A stretch of 64,000 nucleotides of DNA from CAWDMN01 sp963803155. Its GTDB lineage: Bacteria; Acidobacteriota; Terriglobia; Versatilivoradales; Versatilivoraceae. Position 1 is the stretch's first letter. Every line of letters starts with the position of its first letter. The notes beneath the pieces were generated by a model, which saw only the letters and a list, made by a program, of their open reading frames with translations, did not search any database and had not been told where the DNA came from. Shown piece after piece: positions 28,471 through 36,948 of this stretch. The stretch is from the NCBI GenBank assembly GCA_963803155.1, contig CAWDMN010000113.1, forward strand, positions 47,243-111,242. Direction: 5' to 3'. The translations under genes and the position numbers were made by a program.

Positions 28471-29520
28471 TTGCCATCCTTCAATATCGTGGATTTTTCC
28501 TTGACTTTATTGCGGCCGCAGGGCCGTTTTGGCCCTACCCTTCGTCCGGGTCGCGGCTTTCCAATTCCACCTTTGGCGGGCTTTGCCGACGCGCCAATTG
28601 ACTCGCGTTCCGCTCGGAGTTTCGCCGGCCAGGCTGACAACGCTCAACCGGTGAGTGCCTTGTGGCAGCTGTTGGCCCGGCATCGCTCAGGCTCCATCGA
28701 TGCTGAAGTCAATGGAATCCGCATCCGGAATATGGCGGCCGGTTACGGGATTCTCTTCTTGTTGACCGGCAGCATCATTGCTTTGATGTTCAGTGCGCAA
28801 AAAGCCCACTCCCTGGCGCGGCAACAAATGGAGTTTGTGGCCGGGGTTTCACATGAGTTGCGCACACCCTTGGCGGTGATCCAATCCGCTGGATATAATC
28901 TGGCGCGGGGCATGTCATTAAAAGCAGAGCGTGTCAGGGAATATGGAACGGTCATACAGACCGAAAGCCGCCGCCTCACGGATATGATTGAGCAGATTCT
29001 GAGTTATGCCGGCATTCAATCCGCCAGCGAAAGTTATCATTTTCATCCGACGGAAATTGCCCCCTTGCTATGCCGACTGATGGAAGAATATCGGCAACGT
29101 TTCGCTGAGGGGGGGTGGAGCGTCGAACAAATCATCGAACCGGAGATCCCACTGGTCTGGGCCGATGAACGAATCCTGCAAAGGGCTTTTCGTAACCTTC
29201 TGGAAAATGCCCTTAAATATGCCGCCGCTGGAAGATGGCTGCGCCTATCCGTAACCACGAACCAAAGCCATACTGAAGTGGTGGTCAAAGTGGAAGATCA
29301 TGGTCCCGGAATTGATCCGGGAGATCTACCCAAAATTTTCCTGCCTTTTTACCGGGGCCGCAAAGTGGCTGCCTCATCGATTCCTGGCGCGGGATTGGGT
29401 CTGAGTCTTTTGCGCCGCTACCTTGAAGCACATCATGGAAGAATACGAGTGGAGAAATCGCCGGGGGGAGGGGCTGCATTTATCCTCTTCTTCCCGGCAC
29501 ATTTTCAATCGGAATTATGA
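28471..29520 (+). CDS. sensor histidine kinase, C-terminal HisKA/HATPase part
   Basis: 349 codons from TTG 28471 with no ribosome binding site of its own. TM2 is AAGYGILFLLTGSIIALMF. The HisKA box VSHELRTPL has its phospho-acceptor at residue 128 of this segment. It is followed by N-box NLLENALKY, G1 VKVEDHGPGID and G2 GAGLGLSLL, so the catalytic core is intact. In the reading shifted by one base the N-terminal part would run into PPGLTLPSFNIVDF. It should phosphorylate the regulator encoded at 29674. A single gene disrupted at a homopolymer is the best explanation: a sequencing error, a mutation, or a slippery site. Confidence 0.85.
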   Translation: MPSFNIVDFSLTLLRPQGRFGPTLRPGRGFPIPPLAGFADAPIDSRSARSFAGQADNAQPVSALWQLLARHRSGSIDAEVNGIRIRNMAAGYGILFLLTGSIIALMFSAQKAHSLARQQMEFVAGVSHELRTPLAVIQSAGYNLARGMSLKAERVREYGTVIQTESRRLTDMIEQILSYAGIQSASESYHFHPTEIAPLLCRLMEEYRQRFAEGGWSVEQIIEPEIPLVWADERILQRAFRNLLENALKYAAAGRWLRLSVTTNQSHTEVVVKVEDHGPGIDPGDLPKIFLPFYRGRKVAASSIPGAGLGLSLLRRYLEAHHGRIRVEKSPGGGAAFILFFPAHFQSEL

Positions 29521-29673
29521 GTGGGGTAATTATGTGCGGAGAGCTAGACAAGATGCCGGGAGTTTCGCAACAAATGGAAATGAATAGGGGATGGAATGGA
29601 CGATTCCCCTTAAGCTTGAAACCAGCCCACTCCCCACACTGTAGCACCGGACGGAATTGAGGAGGGAGGAAAT

Positions 29674-30369
29674 TTGAGTAAAAAAGTGCTGCTCGTGGAA
29701 GATGAATTAGGCCTGGTGATGACTCTTTCGGATCTCTTGGCTGCCGAGGGATATGAGGTGGAAACCGCCGGCGATGGACAAAGAGCTTTGGACATGGCGC
29801 GTCAGAATGAATTTTCCCTGATTATTTTGGATGTGATGTTGCCCATCAAAAATGGATTCGATGTCTGCCGCGATCTTCGTCAGCAGGGTTTTCGGACGCC
29901 CATTTTGATACTGACCGCGCGGGGACAAGTTATGGACAAGGTATTGGGACTAAAATTGGGAGCCGACGATTATCTGACCAAACCATTTGAACCAATCGAA
30001 CTGTTGGCCCGCGTGGAAGCCTTGCTCAGACGAATCCCGGGAAGCCAGGCCAACTTCGCCACGGTTTTTCGGTTTGGTTCCGTCGCGGTGGACTTTAGAA
30101 CCACCCAAGTAAAATTTGGCGAGAAGATGGTAGAACTCTCGGCTCGCGAATATCAACTGCTTTGTTACTTTATTCGGAACGTCGGCACAACCCTCTCCCG
30201 GGAACAGTTGCTCCGCGATGTTTGGCGCTATGGCTCAGAAATCGAGACTCGCACGGTAGATGTGCACGTCGGCCTACTCCGCCAAAAAGTAGAAGCCGAT
30301 CCAAAGAATCCCGTGCATTTACTCACCGTAAGAGGGATCGGTTACCGCTTTGTCGAACTCGGCGATTAG
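29674..30369 (+). CDS. OmpR/PhoB-family response regulator
   Basis: 231 residues. TTG 29674 follows GGAGGGAGGA closely. The receiver domain (about 1-120) has acidic residues E9/D10, phospho-acceptor D53 in LIILDVMLP, T/A switch LILTARG, and K in DDYLTKPFEP. The C-terminal winged helix (about 130-228) has the OmpR landmarks ELSAREYQLL, SREQLLRDVW, RTVDVHVGLLRQK and VRGIGYRF. It binds DNA as a phosphorylated dimer. It pairs with the split kinase upstream (gap 153 bases). Its 3' end overlaps the convergent SprA-like gene by four bases. Confidence 0.95.
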   Translation: MSKKVLLVEDELGLVMTLSDLLAAEGYEVETAGDGQRALDMARQNEFSLIILDVMLPIKNGFDVCRDLRQQGFRTPILILTARGQVMDKVLGLKLGADDYLTKPFEPIELLARVEALLRRIPGSQANFATVFRFGSVAVDFRTTQVKFGEKMVELSAREYQLLCYFIRNVGTTLSREQLLRDVWRYGSEIETRTVDVHVGLLRQKVEADPKNPVHLLTVRGIGYRFVELGD

Positions 30370-31034
30370 GCTTCAATATTGATCAGAGAGGGTTGAGCGG
30401 ACTCAATAAATCGTGGATAAACTTCACGAGATCTGTCTGGGCGGGGCTCGGAAGCGGCCGACAATTTAGTCTTCATCAATTCCTGCAAGGCACGGGAAGC
30501 CATGGCTTCAGCATTCGCAGCTACCCTTAAGTCTTGCGGGGAAGGATCGGAGGGAGCAAGGGCTGCCCGGATAATTTCCTGGGCTTTACGCAAAGTGGCT
30601 TCGGGGTCGTTGGAGATGGGGCTCGTGTCGATAGTAACATCGCCGGCCACTGCATATCGGACCCCATCCGGTCCAGTCACATAAGAGAAGTTGGCGCCAC
30701 TCATCGCCAGGCTGCCTGCCGCCGCGAGGTGGGCTCTTTCGTGGGCTCTGACTTTCCGGTCTGTAGCTTTATCCTCCTCTACCGTCTTTTGCTGATCGGC
30801 CGTCAATTCGCCATTATTACTCTGCTTGACGCTAATCGTTTGCACTGCCGTATCTGCCTGTTTATTAGTGCCGGTGGTAGTCGTGGGAACCGCAGACAGA
30901 TCTTTCGTGGCAGGAGTCTTCTGAGTGTTATCCAGCGGCTGCCAATCGGGCAGATTAGTCGCAGCGCCCTTCTTTATGGAAAAATAGTCCCAGGAAGGTA
31001 GAGCCGATTGAATTGTCGATATCGCCGAGCTCAT
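30366..31034 (-). CDS. SprA-related putative metalloprotease
   Basis: 222 residues from ATG 31032-31034; the ribosome binding site GGGAG is weak, and the longer open frame to 31103 has none. After a low-complexity Thr/Gln-rich N-terminus comes a charged segment (ELTADQQKTVEEDKATDRKV) and the motif RAHERAHLAAAG, an HExxH zinc-binding signature. YVTGPDGVRYAVAGDVTID and DPEATLRKAQEIIRAALAPS follow. This combination is the SprA-related family (PF12118, CJM1_0395-type). Their substrate is unknown; they are small, possibly secreted or flagellar-associated. No signal peptide is visible. It is convergent with the response regulator gene. Confidence 0.8.
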   Translation of the reverse strand: MSSAISTIQSALPSWDYFSIKKGAATNLPDWQPLDNTQKTPATKDLSAVPTTTTGTNKQADTAVQTISVKQSNNGELTADQQKTVEEDKATDRKVRAHERAHLAAAGSLAMSGANFSYVTGPDGVRYAVAGDVTIDTSPISNDPEATLRKAQEIIRAALAPSDPSPQDLRVAANAEAMASRALQELMKTKLSAASEPRPDRSREVYPRFIESAQPSLINIEA

Positions 31035-31395
31035 TCTCACGCTCCCGCTCGCCCAACTTGTAATAACGAGGGGAAAGTCCCACAACATCCCGCCAAAACT
31101 CAATTGAAATTAAAGAACCATTAAAAATATAAATTGATTTTACACGAAAAATCGCAATTTTTCCATTGGTTTCAATTTCGGAAGGGCTGCATTCCCGATG
31201 TTTATTTGGAATCAGCCCAAAATGCGCGATCCATCCGGCGGAAAATTTTCTGAGCAGCATCCGGGAAAATGATTCCTTCCCGGCAGTCTAGCGCGCCACG
31301 ACGGAAAAATCGCATCACTCCGCGAGGCTTCTGGATCGCGCCTTTTTTCATTTCCTCTGAAAAGGTCCCACCATTCGCCGCTTAATTCCCCATCT
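31035..31395. other. AT-rich intergenic region
   Basis: 361 bases between two minus-strand genes. An AT-rich block at 31100-31165 is the likely promoter region of the SprA-like gene. The 73-codon frame at 31212-31433 overlaps the cytochrome end and looks random. Confidence 0.45.
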
Positions 31396-32640
31396 TTAAT
31401 GAGCCCCGGCTTTCTCTTTGCTCCGGATTTCACCGGCCATCAACTTGATTTCGGAAAGGTCCCGCTGCATTTCACTCCATCCATACCATAAGGCATAATC
31501 CGGATTAGCATGGAAGGCGCCCTGAAACGTGCGCATACGATGCTCGAGGAACATGACAAAAAGCTTTTGTTCCACGACGCTAGCCGCATCATGAAAGGTC
31601 AGCAAGTCCGGGAAAGCATAAGTGTAGGTTTCCGGCTTTTTAAGAAGGCCATCCTCGTACAACTTGGCAATGATGCGGATAGCCTCCGCCATCAGACGAT
31701 CGGCCTCCCTGATCATCTGGTCCCCTTTTTCCAGCTCTCCCTTGGCATATTTTGGAGAATGGCATTGGCCGCAAGCCTTGAGCATTTTATCCCTCTCCTG
31801 TTGCCAACCCTCCTGCGTGAGTCTGGCAACATCCGCAGCTTTGACGGCTCCCAGGCGGTTCGCCGGTTTCCCCGCGGGATCCAGGACGCCCAAGCCCTGA
31901 AGGATCGTGGCCCGGTCCGCGGCCCATTGCTTGTCTTCAGGCATGGGCAACCGCACGGCCAAGAAACCCCAAGCGGTTCGGACTTCATGATTCCCTTCGG
32001 GCATGTGGCAAGTCTGGCAAGTGGGAGCAGCCGTCGTTTCAGGCAAGGTCTTATTCTGCTTGAGCAGATAGCGAACCCCGTGTTTCGAAGAGGAATACAT
32101 TTGCCATTGTGGATGATCGAATCCCATGTGGCAGGTCTGACAAGCCTGCGGCTGGCGTGCCTCCACCACTGAAAAAGTGTGGCGTGTGTGACAGGAATCG
32201 CAGGAAGCGATGCCGAAATAACTTCCCCCCTTTTCTTTCAATTCCTCGATTTCGGCTTTGGTTTTGACGCCAATCTTGTGGCAACCTCCGCACCCTTTCA
32301 TCCCCTCGATCATCGCCATGGGTTGAAAATGAGTGGTGGGCATGGCATTCAATGAAACCCAGGCCAGCGCATGTTTGCCTTTCTTGAATTGAGCCACCCT
32401 CTCGGCGTGGCAGGTGGCGCAGGTATCGAGCGTGGGGATCCGCCCGTGGGCGCCCATGGCGGACTCGGTACTCGTGCCGTGGCAGGTCTCACAGGTGACG
32501 CCATTTTGTGCGTGCTTGCTTAGTTGCCAATCCGAGACGATGTTTGGTGTTTTTTCTTTGTGGCAGTCCACACAATTACTTCCCAAAACAAAAGTGGCGG
32601 GAAGCATCCAAACCATAGACAACAAGATCAGTCGACGCAT
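31396..32640 (-). CDS. octahaem c-type cytochrome, hydroxylamine-oxidoreductase-like
   Basis: 414 residues with a signal peptide (MRRLILLSMVWMLPATFVLG). Eight CxxCH motifs start at residues 23, 50, 74, 117, 147, 167, 208 and 290. This number and spacing, the long helical C-terminus and the HANPDYALWYGW segment resemble the hydroxylamine oxidoreductase (HAO/epsilon-Hao) superfamily of multihaem cytochromes. HAO oxidises hydroxylamine and needs a tyrosine that cross-links to a haem; the reductive relatives lack it and reduce nitrite or hydroxylamine. Whether the tyrosine is present cannot be settled by eye. Periplasmic. No quinol dehydrogenase gene is adjacent. It ends shortly before the SprA-like gene on the same strand. 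Confidence 0.85.
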   Translation of the reverse strand: MRRLILLSMVWMLPATFVLGSNCVDCHKEKTPNIVSDWQLSKHAQNGVTCETCHGTSTESAMGAHGRIPTLDTCATCHAERVAQFKKGKHALAWVSLNAMPTTHFQPMAMIEGMKGCGGCHKIGVKTKAEIEELKEKGGSYFGIASCDSCHTRHTFSVVEARQPQACQTCHMGFDHPQWQMYSSSKHGVRYLLKQNKTLPETTAAPTCQTCHMPEGNHEVRTAWGFLAVRLPMPEDKQWAADRATILQGLGVLDPAGKPANRLGAVKAADVARLTQEGWQQERDKMLKACGQCHSPKYAKGELEKGDQMIREADRLMAEAIRIIAKLYEDGLLKKPETYTYAFPDLLTFHDAASVVEQKLFVMFLEHRMRTFQGAFHANPDYALWYGWSEMQRDLSEIKLMAGEIRSKEKAGAH

Positions 32641-32657
32641 ATATCCTCCATTCTAGC

Positions 32658-32790
32658 GTGGATGGAGGCGAGGTGCCCCCACCCCGCCTGTGTTTGCCAA
32701 GCGTGCTGAGACGGCCTGAGGGCAGGCCGCCTCCATCATCCAATTTTCATCCTCATATTATGCCAGCCACGCTGGCATGAGTGGCTCCTA
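32658..32790 (+). repeat. dispersed repeat, family 4 (32658-32739) followed by a short family-1 tail
   Basis: GGATGGAGGCGAGGTGCCCC to GGCCGCCTCCATC is the reverse complement of 21719-21797. Then ATTTTCATCCTC, ATTATGCCAGC and GCTGGCATGAGTGGCTCCT repeat the right end of family 1. Located between the octahaem cytochrome gene and the amidohydrolase gene; no gene here. Confidence 0.75.
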
Positions 32791-32906
32791 CGATTTGGCG
32801 TTGGCTGCAGCCGGATAAATCACCCACTTCCATCCCCTGCCCTTCCCAAGAAACAAAGCCACTGCAAAAGGGAAAGGGGAAAGCCGGATTCTTGGCAATG
32901 GAACAG

Positions 32907-34067
32907 TCAACGTATTTTTGCGCCAGGGATCAGTTTGACGGCATTTTTGTAATACACTTTTTCGAGTACCTCTGAGGGAAGGTTCAGAGCGGTCACCATC
33001 CAGCGCCCCTGATAGTGATGGCTTTTGGCAACATCGAAATACTCGTCCTCGGTTTCCAGAAACTGCCAGTAAATGCGATAAGCTTCGGCATTGGGCTCCG
33101 TGTCGGTTCCGAACATGACTCGATCCTGATATTTGAGGATGAGCTTTCGCGCCGTGTACGGCTGACGTCCGAGTTCGCTGATGCGGGCATCAACGTCCAC
33201 GTAAAAATTGGGGTACTTGTCGAGTTGCTGGGCTACCCATTTCAAATTTTCCGCGTAACATCCCATGTGCGCGCCGATGAATATGGTGTGGGGGTGCTTG
33301 GCCACTACATGCATGAATTGCGTCAGAATCGTCTCCAGCGGAGGGAATCCCGGATAGAACAGCCAGTCCGGGTGATACTGCAATTCCTCGTAGCGCTCAT
33401 TGTTCTTGTCTAATGGAGTAAAGAAGGCGGCCGGATCCCCTACGTGGACTTCCACCGGTATTTTCAGTTCTCCGCATTTTGTCCAAATCGGATCGAAGCG
33501 GGGATCATCCACCGGCGCGACTCTGCCATCCTTGTACTTCCTTGTCAGCCCGATGGCCGCCTTGTCGATCTTGAGTCCGTGGGCCCCAGCCTTGACGTCG
33601 GCTTCCAACTGCTCTGCCGCCTTGACGCCAAAGTCCGGATTGTCGATCTTGCTCCAATCGACGCGGGCATAGGTGAGAAACCGGCCCGGGTAAGCTTTTT
33701 CGAACTTGGCAATCGTGGCCTTCAGCATCTCCCCCCACATACCGTCCAGGTTAACCACTTGCGCCACCCCTGCCGCATCCATCTCCTTAATGCAGAGAGC
33801 CGGATCCCGCATGCGGTTTCCACCTGCGTAACCGAGATGGTTGTGAACATCAATGGCGGGATACTTCGCCTTGAGCGGCACGTGGTATTCCGCCACCATC
33901 ATGGACTTGGGATGATATTCTTCCAGAATCAAATCCGGAGCTTTGGCCAGCTTTTTGGGCTGCTCCAGCGAAGTTGAATGCCGCACACAAAAAAGCGCCG
34001 CCACCGAGAGAACCAGCGCGACGCTACAAGTCAACTCCCAAATCATTTTTCGCTTCATTTGCTTCAT
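32907..34067 (-). CDS. amidohydrolase family 2 protein, exported or membrane-anchored
   Basis: 386 residues. A hydrophobic N-terminus (WELTCSVALVLSVAALF) is a signal or anchor. Metal-site motifs of the TIM-barrel amidohydrolase_2 family (PF04909) are in order: DVHNHLG, VEVHVGDP, FIGAHMG and FGTDTEP. Members include gamma-resorcylate decarboxylase and ACMSD-like enzymes, and many are of unknown function. It is a paralogue of 46494-47759, with which it shares VDWSK/LDWSK, GLKI/GLKV, DDxRxDPIW, DxxxFF, EELGRQP-type segments and the C-terminal LxxVYxxNA segment. ATG 34065-34067 is followed by a second ATG at 34056. Upstream is a repeat-free gap of 386 bases. Substrate unknown. Confidence 0.75.
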   Translation of the reverse strand: MKQMKRKMIWELTCSVALVLSVAALFCVRHSTSLEQPKKLAKAPDLILEEYHPKSMMVAEYHVPLKAKYPAIDVHNHLGYAGGNRMRDPALCIKEMDAAGVAQVVNLDGMWGEMLKATIAKFEKAYPGRFLTYARVDWSKIDNPDFGVKAAEQLEADVKAGAHGLKIDKAAIGLTRKYKDGRVAPVDDPRFDPIWTKCGELKIPVEVHVGDPAAFFTPLDKNNERYEELQYHPDWLFYPGFPPLETILTQFMHVVAKHPHTIFIGAHMGCYAENLKWVAQQLDKYPNFYVDVDARISELGRQPYTARKLILKYQDRVMFGTDTEPNAEAYRIYWQFLETEDEYFDVAKSHHYQGRWMVTALNLPSEVLEKVYYKNAVKLIPGAKIR

Positions 34068-34456
34068 AAGGAAGTCCCCTCCGACTTAAATTTGTCTCCC
34101 AGCTTTCGGCGACACGGCATACTTACAGCTCATAATCCGCTGCTGCAGCGTCTCCAGCCAAATTCAATAACTCATTTTTCGTTGAAATGGAATCGAACTA
34201 GCGCCAGACCCTATGGCCGATTTTTGATATGCCCATGGTCTTTACTTTTATCACACCCTGTGAAAGGATACAAACCATGAATGAAGGATGAGGGCATTTT
34301 TAAATTGGGGCTGCGGTGGCACGTCACGGCGTTCCATCGGCCGAACTTATCTCCTTTGAAAGTGCCCCCTCCGGTGCCGGACTCCAAGGGACCCGTTCTA
34401 TATGCTTCTCAATGAAATCTCTTCATTTGCAAATTTTATAAAATCAAGGAGGAATG
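34068..34456. other. divergent intergenic region
   Basis: About 390 bases between the divergent amidohydrolase and GH109 genes. TTTGCAAATTTTATAAAATC at about 34426-34445 is an AT-rich stretch that could include a -10 box for GH109. AAGGAGGA precedes ATG 34457. I see no operator or gene. Confidence 0.5.
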
Positions 34457-35845
34457 ATGAGTCAAAGACTCGATCGCAGAAATTTCCTAAAGCTTACCGC
34501 CGTCTCGGCAGCGGGTATGGCGCTTAGTGCAAGCACCTCAGGGCAGTCCGCTTCTTCTTCGGGGAAACCTGTCCGTCTGGGATTTGTCGGTGTGGGCAAT
34601 CGCGGATCCTATCACCTGGACTGTGCCCTGGGCATGGAAGGGGTCGAAGTTGTGGCAGTCTGTGATATTGACGATGTTGCCCTCTATCGGGCCAAGCGTT
34701 GGGTGGAAGAAGCTGGCCAGCCGTCTCCGCATCTATACGGGGAAAACAAGACCGCTTACAAGGAATTATGCGAAAAAGAAACCTTGGATTGCGTGATTTG
34801 TTGTACTCCCTGGGAATATCACACGCCGGTCTGCGTGACCGCCATGAAAAACAGCAAAAACGCGGTCAGCGAAGTTCCCATCGTCATCACGCTGGAGGAA
34901 GCCTGGGAAATCGTGGAGACTCATGAAAAAACCCGCAAGTGGGCCACCATTGGCTTGGAGGGTTTCGGCGATCTCACCTTGATGAACATGGTCCGCAAAG
35001 GCATCTTCGGAGACGTACTCCACGCGGAGGGTGGATACGTGCACGATCTTCGCATGGTGAAATTCAACCCGCTGGAGGAACCCTGGCGGCTGCAGCATTC
35101 CGTCGCCCGCAATGGAAATCTCTATCCGGACCATCCCATGTCCAGAATCATGCGCCTGCTCGACATCAATCGCGGGGACCGGTTTGATTACCTGGTTTCC
35201 ATGAGCTCCAAAGCGATAATGCTCAACAAGTACGCCGCTCTCAAGTACGGTGAACAAAATCCTTACGCGACTAAGAAAATGGCCCAGGGTGATGTTAACG
35301 TGACACTGCTTCACACCGCGGGCGGCAAGATGGTCACCTTGAATTTCGACACCAACACTCCCCATCCGCGGGAATTCTTCCGGCTGCAGGGCGCCAAAGG
35401 GGTCTACCTATCCGGCGCAAGTCTTCCTCCGCCCGCGCCGAAGGGTTCTGAGCCTCCTCCAACCTCACCATATGACAGGAGAAGAGGGATGATCTATCTC
35501 GATGGAAAAACTCCCACGGCCGATCAGTGGGAGGCGGCAGACGCGTATTTCCAGGAGTACCAGCATCCCTTCCTAAAGGCCTATAAGCCCAAGGCCCGGA
35601 AACAGGCCTTGCGCGGGCACGGTGGAGGAGAGTCGAGCACACCGGTGGTTTGGGATAGGTTGATCGCGGCGTTGCGCGCGGGAAAAATGCCGGACTGGGA
35701 TGTCTACGATTCCGTGACCAGCAGCGCCATCTCGCCGCTCACGGAGAAATCCGTAGCTGGAGGCAGCGTCCCTGTTCAATTCCCGGATTTCACCAAGGGA
35801 AAATGGCAGACGGCCAAGCCATTTGAGATTGAACCGATTACCTAG
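34457..35845 (+). CDS. GH109-type Gfo/Idh/MocA protein (NAD-dependent glycosidase) with Tat signal
   Basis: 462 residues from ATG 34457, four bases after AAGGAGGA; ATG 34454 sits too close to it. Twin-arginine signal RRNFLKLTAVSAAGMALSAS. An N-terminal Rossmann fold (GFVGVGNRGSYHLDCAL) is followed by TPWEYHTPVCVTAMKN, GYVHDLR, RNGNLYPDHPMS, LDINRGDRFDYLVSMSS. This run of motifs is characteristic of GH109, whose best-known member is alpha-N-acetylgalactosaminidase using bound NAD by a redox-assisted mechanism. It is likely exported folded with its cofactor. The next gene encodes an exported PIG-L deacetylase on the same strand, 241 bases on. The GH109 group is broad in environmental bacteria, so substrate is not certain. 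Confidence 0.82.
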   Translation: MSQRLDRRNFLKLTAVSAAGMALSASTSGQSASSSGKPVRLGFVGVGNRGSYHLDCALGMEGVEVVAVCDIDDVALYRAKRWVEEAGQPSPHLYGENKTAYKELCEKETLDCVICCTPWEYHTPVCVTAMKNSKNAVSEVPIVITLEEAWEIVETHEKTRKWATIGLEGFGDLTLMNMVRKGIFGDVLHAEGGYVHDLRMVKFNPLEEPWRLQHSVARNGNLYPDHPMSRIMRLLDINRGDRFDYLVSMSSKAIMLNKYAALKYGEQNPYATKKMAQGDVNVTLLHTAGGKMVTLNFDTNTPHPREFFRLQGAKGVYLSGASLPPPAPKGSEPPPTSPYDRRRGMIYLDGKTPTADQWEAADAYFQEYQHPFLKAYKPKARKQALRGHGGGESSTPVVWDRLIAALRAGKMPDWDVYDSVTSSAISPLTEKSVAGGSVPVQFPDFTKGKWQTAKPFEIEPIT

Positions 35846-35897
35846 ACCGGATTTTTCACTGCCATTCGGCGCCGTGCCTTCACGGCGCTGAATAAAA

Positions 35898-36025
35898 CCT
35901 GTAGCGCAGACTCGTGCTTTTCAATGAGTCTGCGGCCTTTTACCGAGCTCGACCCTGGCGCATCGTCAGCCAAGGGAAATGCCTCAGAGTCAAAAAGCGG
36001 CTCGGCGCTACGGTTTTTCTGGACG
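35898..36025. repeat. dispersed palindromic repeat, family 3
   Basis: TGTAGCGCAGACTCGTGCTT and the matching GAGTCTGCGGCCTTTTACC form a hairpin, then a second arm ends CGGCTCGGCGCTACGG. Close relative of 55368-55462 (TGTAGCGCGGAGTCG, GACTCCGCGGCTTTTACC, GCGCTACG). Lies between GH109 and PIG-L genes. Confidence 0.65.
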
Positions 36026-36086
36026 CCACTTTTAATTACATCCATGCTTGTGGCTTAACTGGCAAATGGAGGAGATGACTTTTATT

Positions 36087-36872
36087 ATGGAACCACTTTT
36101 TTCCCGACGGAAATTATTCAGCCACGCAGCACAATTTGCAGTGACCACCGGGGCCACAATCTCTGCTCTTGAAGCATCCGGACAAAAGTCACTTACGAAT
36201 CTAAAAGCTCCCGGACGAAAGCTCAAAGTGATGGCAGCGGGAGGACATCCCGGAGATCCTGAATATGGCTGCGGCGGTACAATCCTGCGTTATGCCGATC
36301 TCGGCCATGAGGCAATCCTATTATACCTAAATCGAGGCGACTGGGGATTTCTGGAGGAGCCTCCAAAAGAACCGGGAGCCGATCGTGTGGAGGAGGCGCG
36401 GCGCGCCTGTGAAATCCTCAAAGCGCGCCCGCTTTATGCCAGCCAGCTCAATGGCAAAGCTGTGGTGGACCGCTCGCACACGAAGGAATTCCAAACAATG
36501 TTGGAGGCTGAAAAACCGGATGTGTTGATCACACAATGGCCCATCGACGGCCATGCGGACCACCGCGCCACCTTTGCGCTGGTTTACGACGCCTGGCTAA
36601 GGACCGGGAAGAAAGCGGCCCTATACTTTTATGAGGTCTCCAACGGAGAAGACACGCTGATGTTTGCGCCCACCCACTATGTGGACATCTCTTCCGTCGA
36701 ACCCCGCAAGCGTGCCGCTTGCTTTGCCCATGCCAGCCAGACTCCAGATCGTTATTATGATCTACAATCGAGTGTGACCCGTTTCCGTGGTATTGAGAGT
36801 GGCTATACTCACGCGGAAGGGTTCATTCGGCACATTCACAGCCGCGAAGATCTTCTGCCTATTTCCTCATAG
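36087..36872 (+). CDS. PIG-L family deacetylase with Tat-like signal
   Basis: 261 residues from ATG 36087; GGAGGAG is 12 bases upstream. The N-terminus carries SRRKLFSHAAQFAVTTGATI, a twin-arginine-like signal. The PIG-L/LmbE fold has the motif AGGHPGDPEYGCGG, a variant of the zinc-binding AHPDD (its usual Asp pair is GD here), and GHADHRATF, the second zinc motif. Family members remove N-acetyl groups from GlcNAc-containing substrates. The GD for DD change at the zinc site is worth noting; the first Asp may still bind. Downstream of GH109, it would suit the trimming of N-acetylated sugars, but this is inference. It converges with the sugar kinase gene. Confidence 0.8.
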   Translation: MEPLFSRRKLFSHAAQFAVTTGATISALEASGQKSLTNLKAPGRKLKVMAAGGHPGDPEYGCGGTILRYADLGHEAILLYLNRGDWGFLEEPPKEPGADRVEEARRACEILKARPLYASQLNGKAVVDRSHTKEFQTMLEAEKPDVLITQWPIDGHADHRATFALVYDAWLRTGKKAALYFYEVSNGEDTLMFAPTHYVDISSVEPRKRAACFAHASQTPDRYYDLQSSVTRFRGIESGYTHAEGFIRHIHSREDLLPISS

Positions 36873-36948
36873 TCGCATGTTATCTGGGAATTCTTCTCCC
36901 GGAGGAAGGCACAGGGGGGATGGATCGAGGCGTATTTGTAAGAATCGC

